Assembly (NCBI GenBank): GCA_002284615.2
Contig: MU069820.1
Location: 171,735-186,177, forward strand
Direction: 5' to 3'
Source: Dunaliella salina
Lineage: Eukaryota; Chlorophyta; Chlorophyceae; Chlamydomonadales; Dunaliellaceae
DNA: 14,443 bases
Positions 7,307 through 14,423 of this stretch are shown here, piece by piece. Both the position numbers and the translations under genes were made by a program. Every line of letters starts with the position of its first letter. Positions within the stretch are counted from its first letter, which is position 1. The notes under the pieces were generated by a model. That model ran no database searches. It was not told where the DNA came from and saw only the letters and a program-made list of their open reading frames with translations.

Positions 7307-7312
7307 TTTATT
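7307..7312 (-). promoter_or_regulatory. Polyadenylation signal AATAAA (minus strand)
   Basis: The minus strand reads CCAATAAAAAAATAAG across 7299-7314. It is downstream of the minus-strand open frame that ends at 7435, so it fits the 3' end of that retroelement-like unit. Next to it is an (AAAAG)4 tract on the plus strand at 7321-7340. Confidence 0.4.
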
Positions 7313-7320
7313 GGTATGAC

Positions 7321-7340
7321 AAAAGAAAAGAAAAGAAAAG
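7321..7340 (+). repeat. (AAAAG)4 microsatellite
   Basis: Four perfect AAAAG units. On the minus strand this is a CTTTT tract just upstream of the AATAAA signal. Confidence 0.9.
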
Positions 7341-7450
7341 TATACGCAAGCCAAAGGCTGCGTGCATTAAGGGAAGAACCCCTAACAAAAGTTAGAGGCC
7401 TCACCAGAGGACGCTCTTCCTAAACTAGACAGAACTAGCCTAGGAAAGAG
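7324..7450 (-). repeat. 3' region shared with 11521-11660
   Basis: Both loci carry, on the minus strand, CTAGGCTAG, a TGTCT then CCTCTGG stretch, TTAATGC, and GCTTGCGTA followed by a CTTTT-rich tract, in the same order with substitutions and small gaps. It follows the stop of the minus-strand frame at 7435-7437. I read it as the 3' untranslated region of a dispersed element family. Confidence 0.55.
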
Positions 7451-7920
7451 CGAGAGACAAAACTAATGACAACCAACATCAATTGGCGAGGGGACACGGC
7501 CGCTAGGATTGCCACAATGTCCCAAAGAGGGGAAAACTCTTCCTTGTGGCTCCAAGTTAAAAAGTACATGTCAAAGAGGGCCAAACATTCAACGCTCCCT
7601 AAATCAACCGAGGGGGCGCCTTGTGTCCATAGGAGGGCATAAAGGGCAACAATAAGTACCACTTTACAAAGGTAACATAGGGCCCTGTAGCCAGGATTTG
7701 GAACCAGGAGAATACAATTTTGACCATTGTTGAGGCCATTGTACCTTCTTAGCCTCCACCGGGTGTAGCCTGAGACCAAGTACTAAAATCCTGGTAAAAT
7801 AGGTCGCACCACATTTTATGGCAGGAACAGAGTCTCCACATATGTCCTCCCTTCTTAATCCATGGTTCTTATTGATGCTGTTCCTCTTCCCTTGCAACAC
7901 CCTCTTGGTATCATTGTGCT
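7435..7920 (-). pseudogene. Retroelement-like C-terminal fragment, unassigned
   Basis: Two overlapping minus-strand frames read as protein: about 7915-7664 (GLRREDICGDSVPAIKCGAT, LRLHPVEAKKVQWPQQWSKL) and 7779-7435 (CKVVLIVALYALLWTQGAP, LFDMYFLTWSHKEEFSPLWD, ending in TAG at 7435-7437). A frameshift near 7690 would join them into about 160 codons. The Trp-rich tail and the downstream AATAAA signal recall the C-terminus of plant LINE ORF2 proteins, but I see no RT motif and the assignment is weak. The unit is on the opposite strand to the RT-bearing LINE and abuts its 3' end. Confidence 0.35.
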
Positions 7921-8634
7921 AAATCAATGGTACTTCACACTCCTACAAGTCCAGAAGGAAGTCAAGAAGCTAGTGTTTGCAGTCTAGTAAATCCTGTGAA
8001 CTCATCCAAGCTAGAACCGAGGTGGAGGTTGGTTAATTAGCTTGGCCATGGACAGCCTAGTCTCCTCAGCAGGTTCGAAGGCCCACTCTGCTCTACTTGC
8101 GCAGCATGTTCTTGAGACTTGACAAGTATAGTGCCAGCGTAACCAAGAGCACTGCATGGGAAAAGGTACAGATCAAAAAGGGTAAATAGCAGAGACGACT
8201 CTTTTCTTGTAAATTTGTATGACACAACTTCCAGGGCTTGCTCATGCCTTGACGGGAAATGTTCTCAGCCTGAACATGCAGCAACATGCATTGCAAAGTA
8301 TCATCAGAAGCATTTGAGAAGCACGCCAACAGCTGTGGAATGTCTGCAGTCTTTGAAACCTTGAAGCCATGAGTGCTGCCGAGCATCTGTTTTTAATCTA
8401 TATATTTTCCAAATTGAATGAGGTAAAATCCCTCGAAGCAGAAGGTCCTCGGAACAACGCATGGAGTGTGTGTGCAAAAAATGCTTGCCACCTAATGCAT
8501 GATGTTGATGATCCAAACAACTCCTGCACCTCGCGGGTGCCATGGGTAATGTTAGTTTGCTTGCTTGCTTGGTGTACTCTGATGGCTTCAAACAATCGTC
8601 ACTGATGCCCCCATTTCGGCATTTTTTGCTATTT
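7921..8634. other. No assigned gene; one weak minus-strand open frame
   Basis: A 97-codon minus-strand frame at 8386-8093 starts MLGSTHGFKVSKTADIPQLL and ends in a hydrophobic stretch near its C-terminus. I recognise neither it nor the overlapping frames. A (GCTT)n-like run occurs near 8559-8570. Nothing else is supported. Confidence 0.35.
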
Positions 8635-8680
8635 TGGTTGTGAAATGTGAGCCAGAGGCTGCGCCCCCCCCTACATAAAT

Positions 8681-8775
<95 letters not shown>

Positions 8776-8800
8776 ATGGTTGTGAAACATGAGCCAGAGG
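8635..8800 (+). repeat. CA microsatellite flanked by 24-bp direct repeats
   Basis: (CA)n is uninterrupted from 8685 to 8773, about 44 units. The 24 bp immediately before the array region (8635-8658) and immediately after it (8777-8800) match at 22 of 24 positions, both starting TGGTTGTGAAA and ending TGAGCCAGAGG. A short C-run lies at 8663-8671. Open frames through it, (TH)n and (CV)n, are low-complexity artefacts. Confidence 0.95.
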
Positions 8801-8990
8801 GGATCATCAAATTCAAGACTGCATTTGATAGTCAGCAGTGGTATCGTTTTGCGTCAGGCCAAGATTGTAGCACTGGGACCACTTGCAGGGCAAAGTCTTC
8901 CACATTATTAAGCAGATTGAGCAAACCTGCTCTCGCAGTTTGTCCAAGTTTACTGAGCAAACTCACACACTGATACAGTAATACTTAAAA
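8801..8990. other. No recognisable gene
   Basis: Unique-looking sequence with short direct repeats of GAGCAAAC (about 8916 and 8955). No supported function. Confidence 0.5.
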
Positions 8991-9325
8991 AATGGGACGC
9001 ACAGATGCGCAGCATTTGGTCCAAGCATGTGATGGAATGCAGAGATGCATACAAAATGCGTTTGGGCAAAGCGGGTGATTGGATGCAGAAATGCATACAA
9101 CGATCTGTGTCAAGGCACGTCCTCTGATTCAGGGATGCATACATTGCATGTGGTCAAAGCACGTGATGGGATGCAGAGATGCATACAACACATTTGGTCA
9201 AAGCATAAGATGCATTCGGTTGAAGAACGCCATGGGTGCAGAGATGCATAGGATGCAACCTTGTTGAAGGATGTGCATACATATGGATGGAAGTGCATAC
9301 AATGCGTTTGGTCCAAGCCTATGCG
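8991..9325 (+). repeat. Degenerate minisatellite of about 44-47 bp, six to seven copies
   Basis: Units share GATGCAGAGATGCATACA then a TTTGGTCAAAGCA-like block. Clear starts are at 9037, 9083, 9127 and 9171, with poorer units before 9037 and after 9212, where one unit carries an insertion. The NsiI-type palindrome ATGCAT recurs once per unit. I see no coding. Confidence 0.8.
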
Positions 9326-9964
9326 CGACTTCCTGTTTGTACACCATACTCCCCTGATGCACTGACAGACTTTTCGTGCCCAGGTGTGTAGGCCAGAGGG
9401 GGGTAAACCTTGTTGCAGCCTCTGCCAAATTTTTCTGGGCCTGCTGGGGCCATTTTTCACTCTCAATTTTTTGTAGCAATAACTGCCATATACAATGTTA
9501 ACATACTGCATATTCAAAAATAGGAGGAGGTCAAAAACTGACCTTTTTGGCATCCCTGGTACAGAGTTTTGTGGATTTTCCTAAGGAAAATGGCTGAAAT
9601 TTTGTACCTCACCAACCACTGGGTCTTTTTACTCCATTTTTTTTTGCAATGGCATTCTTTTATTGCAAGGACTCCAAAACACCAATAACCATCCAATTTG
9701 GTACAGTGGGTGGTCCGGAACAAAGATTAGGTGTCAAAAACTAGGGTTCACGCCGCAGCTGATCAGGCATGTGTCCCGTAACTGGCACCCCTGGAGCTCT
9801 AAAGTTAGAGAATGCCCGTGAAACAGGCTACCATAGGAACCTCGGCTTGTATGGTGCAAGTCACAGGAGAGCTGTACTGGGAGCATGCAAAAACCGGCAA
9901 TTATAGGCCCCAGACAACCCCCTCTGGCACCATCTCCAGATCTTGATCTGGCTACAGCTCAGAC
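9326..9964. other. Unassigned, hairpin-rich stretch
   Basis: Three short inverted repeats cluster here: AGGTCA-aaaac-TGACCT at 9528-9544; TTTTCCT-a-AGGAAAA at 9576-9590; TTGCAAT-11 nt-ATTGCAA at 9644-9668. GTGTCAAAAACTAGG at 9731 echoes the CAAAAACT of the first hairpin. A 69-codon minus-strand frame (9723-9514) crosses them. I cannot assign it; a decayed DNA element is possible. Confidence 0.4.
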
Positions 9965-10051
9965 ACGCATGGATGTCACGGGACTAAAAGCTTTAGCGTT
10001 TACTGAGGAAAATGTGCACTGGCAGAATTCAATCCTGGGACATCCATGCGT
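9965..10051. repeat. Perfect 13-bp inverted repeat with 61-nt loop
   Basis: ACGCATGGATGTC at 9965-9977 and GACATCCATGCGT at 10039-10051 are exact reverse complements. Partial pairing (5 of 7) continues outward through CTCA/TGAG. The loop holds a smaller CTAAA/TTTAG pair. It could be the ends of a tiny non-autonomous element or a hairpin RNA precursor. Confidence 0.7.
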
Positions 10052-10270
10052 TTTTGAGGAATAGCCTCTACAAGTCCTACACAATGGTTACCCCCCCCTG
10101 AGTGCAGGCATACGAGCTCAGTTCACAAAAAAGGAGCCACCAGTCGAAACGCATGAATACTAGGCTATGCATGCAAGCTTAAGGTTTGGCCAAAGCTAAA
10201 AGGTGTCAGGGCTTTGAACTTTAGTGCCACTGAATGCCCGTGCCAACTGAAAAAGCACACTTCCTTCTTG
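10052..10270. other. No recognisable gene
   Basis: Unique-looking sequence with a CCCCCCCC-type run near 10090. It forms the left flank of the 28-bp array. Confidence 0.5.
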
Positions 10271-10772
10271 CCATCTGAGGATGCAGGCTTCCTTTTTGCC
10301 ATCTGGGGATGCTGGCTTCCATTTTGCCACCTGAGAATGCTGGTTTCCTTTTTGCCATGTATGCAGGCCTCCTTTTTGCCATCTGAGAACGCAGGTTTCC
10401 TTTTTACCATCTGAAAGTGCTGGCTTCCTTTTTGCCATCTGAGAATGCACGCTTCCTTTTTGCCATCTGAGGGTGCCGGCCTTCTTTTTGCCATCTGAGG
10501 ATGCAGGCTTCCTTTTTGCCATCTGAGGATGCAGGCTTCCTTTTTGCCACCTGAGGATGCAAACTTCCTTTTCGCCCTTGCCATCTGAGGATGCCGGCTT
10601 CTTTTTTGCCATCTGAGGGTGCGGGCTTCCTTTTTGCCATATATGCACGCTTCCTTTTTGCCATCTAAGGATGCAGGCTTCCTTTTTGCCATCTGAGGGT
10701 GCAGGCTTCCTTTTTACCATCTGAGAGTGCAGGCTTCCTTTTTGCCATCTGAGGATGCATGGCTTCTTCTTG
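10271..10772 (-). repeat. 28-bp minisatellite, 18 copies, open in all minus frames
   Basis: Fifteen units are exactly 28 bp. Two are 24 bp (fourth, about 10355; fourteenth, about 10637), both lacking the same CTGAGG core, and one is 34 bp (eleventh, about 10551). Units begin CCATCTGAGGATGC and end CTTCCTTTTTG. Because 28 is not a multiple of three, each minus-strand frame visits all three phases, giving a 28-residue periodic peptide (MAKRKPASSDG, KKEACILRW, QKGSLHPQ blocks). All three minus frames are stop-free over most of the array, and the longest open frame through it is 246 codons (10936-10196). This is probably a non-coding minisatellite; see findings. Confidence 0.95.
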
Positions 10773-10878
10773 AGAACCATGCAGCATTGATGATGGATCA
10801 AGCAGCAATGATATGGCAAGATACACCTTAGCGAGCCTACAATTTTCGTGGCCGTCTGGAATTTCCTCCGACTGTTCG

Positions 10879-11240
10879 CACACAGTGGGACTTCATATTC
10901 ACAGCAAACTGCCAAAAGCTCATTTTGATGAGACAATCGTCATCGATCGACAACAGGTCCCTTTGACTGCATGCAAAACTTGCTTGATGGCAATGTCCTC
11001 CCCCCACAGTGGACTTCAGGTTAATAACGCAGCAGCCTGCCGCAAGCTTGTTTTGATGAAACAGTCGTCATCGATTGACAACAGGTCCTTTTGACTGCAT
11101 GCAAAACTCGCTTGATGGCATTGCCCTCCCCACACAGGGGGACTTCAGGTTCATAACGCAGCAACCTGCCAGGAGCTGATTTTGGTGAGGCAAATGCCAT
11201 TGACCAACCAACACTCACTTGATGGCAATGCCCTCTGCAG
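10879..11240 (+). repeat. Tandem repeat of about 110-129 bp, three copies
   Basis: Units at about 10879-11000, 11001-11129 and 11130-11240 share the order CACAGTGG-GACTTCA, a TTTTGATGA/GGTGA block, CGTCATCGAT-GACAACAGG (lost in the third), and CTTGATGGCA-TGCCCTC. The third unit is the most diverged. I see no coding that I can support. Confidence 0.85.
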
Positions 11241-11396
11241 CTTCAGCGCTCCGAGGAACAGTGAGCATGAACCGGGAGGTGATAATGGTGTTGTAGGAAG
11301 GCGCGCCAGGGGGTGGCTGCACCAAAGGGATGAAGCAGAATACGGAGGGTGAGGAGAAGGTTGTGGCTGCAGGAAAGCGCTTAAAGCAGGAGGCAT

Positions 11397-11492
11397 CATG
11401 AGACCGCAGATAAATTACAGGAAAATGTGAAACTTGGCAGGCGTCATGAGACCACAGATGAATTACAGGAAAACGAGAAACTTGGCAGGCAA
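11397..11492 (+). repeat. 48-bp tandem duplication
   Basis: Units 11397-11444 and 11445-11492 both start CATGAGACC and end AAACTTGGCAGGC, with about five substitutions. Confidence 0.95.
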
Positions 11493-11520
11493 TCAAAGCA
11501 CGGAGGACAGAAGGAGGTAA

Positions 11521-11693
11521 GAAAAGGAGAGGTTACGCAAGCTTAATGGTTGCAGGCATTAAGCACACGTTCCCAAACTTGTTAAACAGTAAGGGTTGGT
11601 CATGCCAGAGGGCCCTGACACATGAATCAGACACAGCTAGCCTAGGAGGAAGGAATTGAAAAAACACCGGGGATCTGGAGGGTTATCAGCCAT
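11521..11693 (-). repeat. LINE-tail-like fragment with 3' region related to 7324-7450
   Basis: On the minus strand ATGGCTGATAACCCTCCAGA (from 11693) encodes MADNPPDP, matching the C-terminal tails of LINE A (MADGPPDPH) and LINE B (NPPDPH). The terminal His codon is lost. Downstream on the same strand the sequence to 11521 follows the order of the 3' region at 7450-7324. So this is a third tail, attached to a different 3' region. No other LINE domain is recognisable beside it. Confidence 0.5.
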
Positions 11694-12160
11694 GGACAAG
11701 GGATGGCTGTAGGGAAGAGAATAGAGCAGGGGGGTGCAAACAGCCATAGTACGGTAAGGTGACAGTCAGTATGAACAGGGAGGTGATGATGGTGTTGTAT
11801 GAGAGCGCACCGGGGTGTGGCTACACGCAGGGGAGGTAAATGAGTGTAGGGCAGGGTGTGGAGCAGAGGGAGGCTGCTTAAAAAGGTGAGGGTTTGGGGG
11901 GGGCTGCATAAAAGGGTGGGGAAAAGGGGGAAGAGGCCCGCACGGAGGGGATGAAAAAGAGTGTAGTACAATGTGGAGCAGGGGGTGGCTGCTTTAAAGG
12001 GTTTAGAGCAGGAGTTATAAAATCCACGTGCAGCAAAAGGGGGTTAAAAGATTCACACGGACATCAAAGGAGGAGATAAGGAGCTGAAGGTGCTGCTGTG
12101 AGACACACGCACCTCATCATGTAGCTGCATCATGACTAAGCATGGAATATTTCAAGACGC

Positions 12161-12532
12161 ATGGGAGCGCCAGATGCATTTGATCTAAGAGGCCGGAAGT
12201 TGGAATTGGAGAAGCTGCTTCAACAGGAGCAGCAGTGTATAATTTTGTGCAGATTGAAGCTTGCTCGGCAATGAATTTTGCAGCCTCAGGAAAGGACTTT
12301 TACGGTTAGGGCTGTGTCGTGTTTTGGCATGGGCATGGCAGAGAGGTCTCGCAATAGCAAAATCACTAACGAGACACCAGCCAAAGAATCTTCACCTTGG
12401 ATACAGCCTTGGCAACGCTACAGGCCTGGCAAGGATTGGCTGGAGCACGAAGAAATCATGCACTTTTGTAAAGGAGATGAAGGCCATTCGAACCAATGTG
12501 TCACTGTCTCCTTTCCCGTGGATGACTTTTGA
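12161..12532 (+). pseudogene. Unrecognised protein-like frame with one stop
   Basis: From the ATG at 12161 the plus frame runs to TGA 12530-12532 with one internal TGA at 12272-12274. The first part, MGAPDAFDLRGRKLELEKLL then QQEQQ, looks like a short coiled coil. The second part contains LQPQERTFTVRAVS, WIQPWQRYRPGKDWLEHEEI and a short HFCKGDEGHSNQC tract. An N-terminal coiled coil followed by a basic, Trp-rich segment would suit a retroelement gag or ORF1 protein, but I recognise no family and call no function. Its last 14 codons lie in the first unit of the 41-bp tandem repeat, so the natural C-terminus may have been disrupted. Confidence 0.35.
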
Positions 12533-12607
12533 ACCAATGTGTCACTGTCTCCTTTCCCGTGGGTGACTTTTGAACCAATGTGTCACTGTCTCCTTTCCCG
12601 AGGGTGG
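12490..12607 (+). repeat. 41-bp tandem repeat, 2.9 copies
   Basis: Units at 12490-12530, 12531-12571 and 12572-12607 (partial) begin GAACCAATGTGTCACTGTCT, with one or two substitutions. As 41 is not a multiple of three, each unit shifts the reading frame. Confidence 0.95.
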
Positions 12608-12619
12608 TGCAGAAAGAGT

Positions 12620-12917
12620 CTATACTGCATAGAAACACTTTTGTAATTTTTGTGAGGGGAAGCGTGCTTTGCAAAGAAATAGGACAGGAAAAACCTGTAT
12701 GTATTTTTGCCGTAGATCGAGACTGAACACCGCATTGAGGGCGTGCACCTGAGGGGGTGAATCTGGCAAGTCTTCAGGATCTGAAGAAGAAGGCGCAGGG
12801 GGCGGTGGGGAAGAGGGAATGGGGGCATCAGGGCACGCCTTTCTCAACAGCTCCAAGGAGATCCGCTCCAGTTCTTGTGGGCTGGGCTCCCTACTGGACC
12901 TGCAAAAACGTAAAGGC
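12620..12917 (-). CDS. Candidate spliced exon of an unknown gene
   Basis: The minus frame is open from two TAGs near 12918-12923 to a stop at 12620. It encodes REPSPQELERISLELLRKAC, a Pro/Ser/Asp-rich linker (PSSPPPPAPSSSDPEDL), then VHALNAVFSLDLRQKYIQ. Consensus splice sites bracket the best part: an acceptor TTTACGTTTTTGCAG ending at 12900 and a donor ACAG|GT at 12695/12694. The implied exon is 12695-12899 (205 nt). The frame beyond the donor (FPVLFLCKARF) is less convincing. The acidic, proline-rich linker after an amphipathic helix-like segment is typical of regulatory proteins, but I name no family. It could also be a captured or decayed exon. Confidence 0.35.
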
Positions 12918-12976
12918 TACTATTCAATTTTGAGTCTAGAGATTCGTTGTGAGTCACATCGTCACATTTCAGGGCA

Positions 12977-13160
12977 GTGCATAAAGGCCAGCAAAGCTAA
13001 TTTGATCTAAGTTAATGATGCTCAAATGATTGCTGGTGTCAAATTGTCAACATAACAGCGCGCGAAGGCCAGTAAAGCTATTGTGATTGGAAATAATGAT
13101 GTTCAGATTATTGCTGATAGTGTAAATGGTAATTGAATGGTGCAAAGGCCAGCAAGCACG
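12977..13160 (+). repeat. 81-bp tandem repeat, 2.3 copies
   Basis: AAGGCCAGCAAAGCTA recurs at 12984, 13065 (one change) and 13145 (partial). The unit is 81 bp, that is 27 codons. In one plus frame both full units read alike (KASKA, then NDAQMIAG or NDVQIIAD), each interrupted by stops. Confidence 0.8.
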
Positions 13161-13304
13161 GTGAGAAAACAGCCATGAGGTTCCTTGAGCAGGCCTTTTG
13201 GGTCAACCAATGATGCGCACTCCACAGGGCACTCAGTTTTGATTACAAGTGCACTTTCAACATTTCAAAGCTTGCCAGCCCTACTTGAGAGACACCAAAG
13301 GGGC
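13161..13304. other. No recognisable gene
   Basis: Short unique-looking spacer between the 81-bp array and the satellite block. No supported feature. Confidence 0.45.
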
Positions 13305-13971
13305 TACATGGTGTCACATCTAAAGTGCCGCTGGCCATCGCAGCTTATGCCCCATGAAAAGTGCCTCAGGATGTTGCATGAAACCTGCTGCAGGGATGAC
13401 ACGCACGCCGCATCAAGTGTGCTCCCAAATATCACACAAGTCAGCCACATCAAACATGCCCCAGAACATCACACATATGTGACATATGTCGCATGAGGAT
13501 TGCCATGGGATGTCGCACACGTCACATCAAAAGCGACCCAGAATACCGCACATTTCGTACGAGGATGGCCACAGGTGGTCAAACATACCAAAGCACCGCA
13601 GCATGCCACACATGGTGTCACTCCATAACTTTTGGCAAAAGTATGCCACATGGTGTCGCGTGAAGCATGCTGAAGGATGTTGTAATCGTCACGCCAAAAG
13701 CGCCCCAGAACATCACATGTGATGACACACAAGGACGCCACACATATCAAAGCGCCACAGCAAGTTACACAGCATGTCACACCAAAAGTGTGCCACATGA
13801 TTTTGCATACAGTATGCTGCTGGACATCACAAATGTCACATCAAAAGTGCCACATGATGCTGAGGCATGTCACACAGCATGTCATACCATAAGTGTGCCA
13901 CATGATTTTGCGTACAGTATGCTGCCGGGCATCACAAATGTCACATGAAAAGTGCCATATGGTGCCAAGAC
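13305..13971 (+). repeat. Degenerate satellite block (TCACATCAAAAGTG family)
   Basis: Blocks of TCACATCAAAAG(C/T)G, CCCCAGAACATCACA, and GCCACA-x-ATG recur irregularly. Within it, 13771-13875 and 13876-13970 are a clear 105-bp tandem pair sharing GTGTGCCACATGATTTTGC and ACAGTATGCTGC. An earlier, poorer pair lies at about 13515-13610 and 13685-13770. Open frames on both strands are low-complexity and not genes. Confidence 0.75.
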
Positions 13972-14067
13972 ATGTCACACATGGTGCCACACATGATGCC
14001 ACACATGATACCACACATGATGTCACACATGATGTCACAAGTGATGTCACACATGATGTCACACATG
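13972..14067 (+). repeat. 12-bp satellite, eight copies
   Basis: ATGTCACACATG is repeated eight times at 13972-14067 with single-base variants (GTGCC, ATGCC, ATACC, one AAGTG). The unit encodes (HDVT)n on the plus strand and a Val/Thr/Ser/Cys repeat on the minus. It follows directly from the satellite block and shares its words. Confidence 0.95.
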
Positions 14068-14308
14068 ATCTTACAATAAAAGTGCGATACATGATGCAGA
14101 GGCAGTCACGCACCCGTCTGTGAGCAGCGCCGCGTAGCACACGTAAGGTAGTTGGCGCACAGGGAAGGGTTCAAGCAGTGCTGCACCTGCATAAAAGTGT
14201 AACCATACGTCATCACAGTCTTAACCAAGTCAAGATGCCATTTCCAATGATTTGCAAGATTCTTGGTAGGCTGCGCGCATACTTGGCAAGCTGTCTGCAA
14301 GGGATTAG

Positions 14309-14342
14309 ATTGATGTGACACTGCAATTGATTTGACACTGCA
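14309..14342 (+). repeat. 17-bp tandem duplication
   Basis: ATTGATGTGACACTGCA at 14309-14325 is followed by ATTGATTTGACACTGCA at 14326-14342, one substitution apart. Confidence 0.9.
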
Positions 14343-14423
14343 GAACCTGCAGGCTAAAACAAGGGCAACAAGTAGCATCGCAGCACCTTGGGAGAGACAT
14401 AAGGGTGAGAAGTGACAGAGTAA

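Larger units (their letters stand above)
11241..12060. repeat. Purine-rich degenerate duplicated region
   Basis: The plus strand is G/A-rich. The block starting CAGTGAGCATGAACCGGGAG at 11259-11321 recurs at 11763-11825 with strong similarity (504-bp offset). Blocks of GTGTAG-x-GTGGAGCAG-GGGTGGCTGCTT-AAAGG recur around 11844-11890 and 11960-12010, with a weaker relative at about 11325-11390. Long minus-strand open frames here are products of the pyrimidine-rich strand and not genes. Confidence 0.65.

Noticed and set aside
8304..8973. Open frames of 170 (minus) and 108 (plus) codons
   Set aside because: Both owe their length to the CA microsatellite, read as (CV)n and (TH)n. The flanking residues match nothing I recognise.
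9110..9553. 147-codon minus-strand open frame
   Set aside because: Much of it runs through the roughly 45-bp minisatellite, and the rest has no recognisable domain.
10271..10772. CRISPR array
   Set aside because: The 28-bp units abut with no spacers between them, and the context is eukaryotic.
11151..11971. Three overlapping minus-strand open frames (82, 93 and 109 codons)
   Set aside because: They lie on the pyrimidine-rich strand of a purine-rich duplicated region, which rarely spells a stop. They are rich in Pro, Ser, Leu and His without domain order.
13469..14140. Open frames with (HDVT)n, VTSCV-type and similar repeats on both strands
   Set aside because: They are translations of the 12-bp and 105-bp satellite units.
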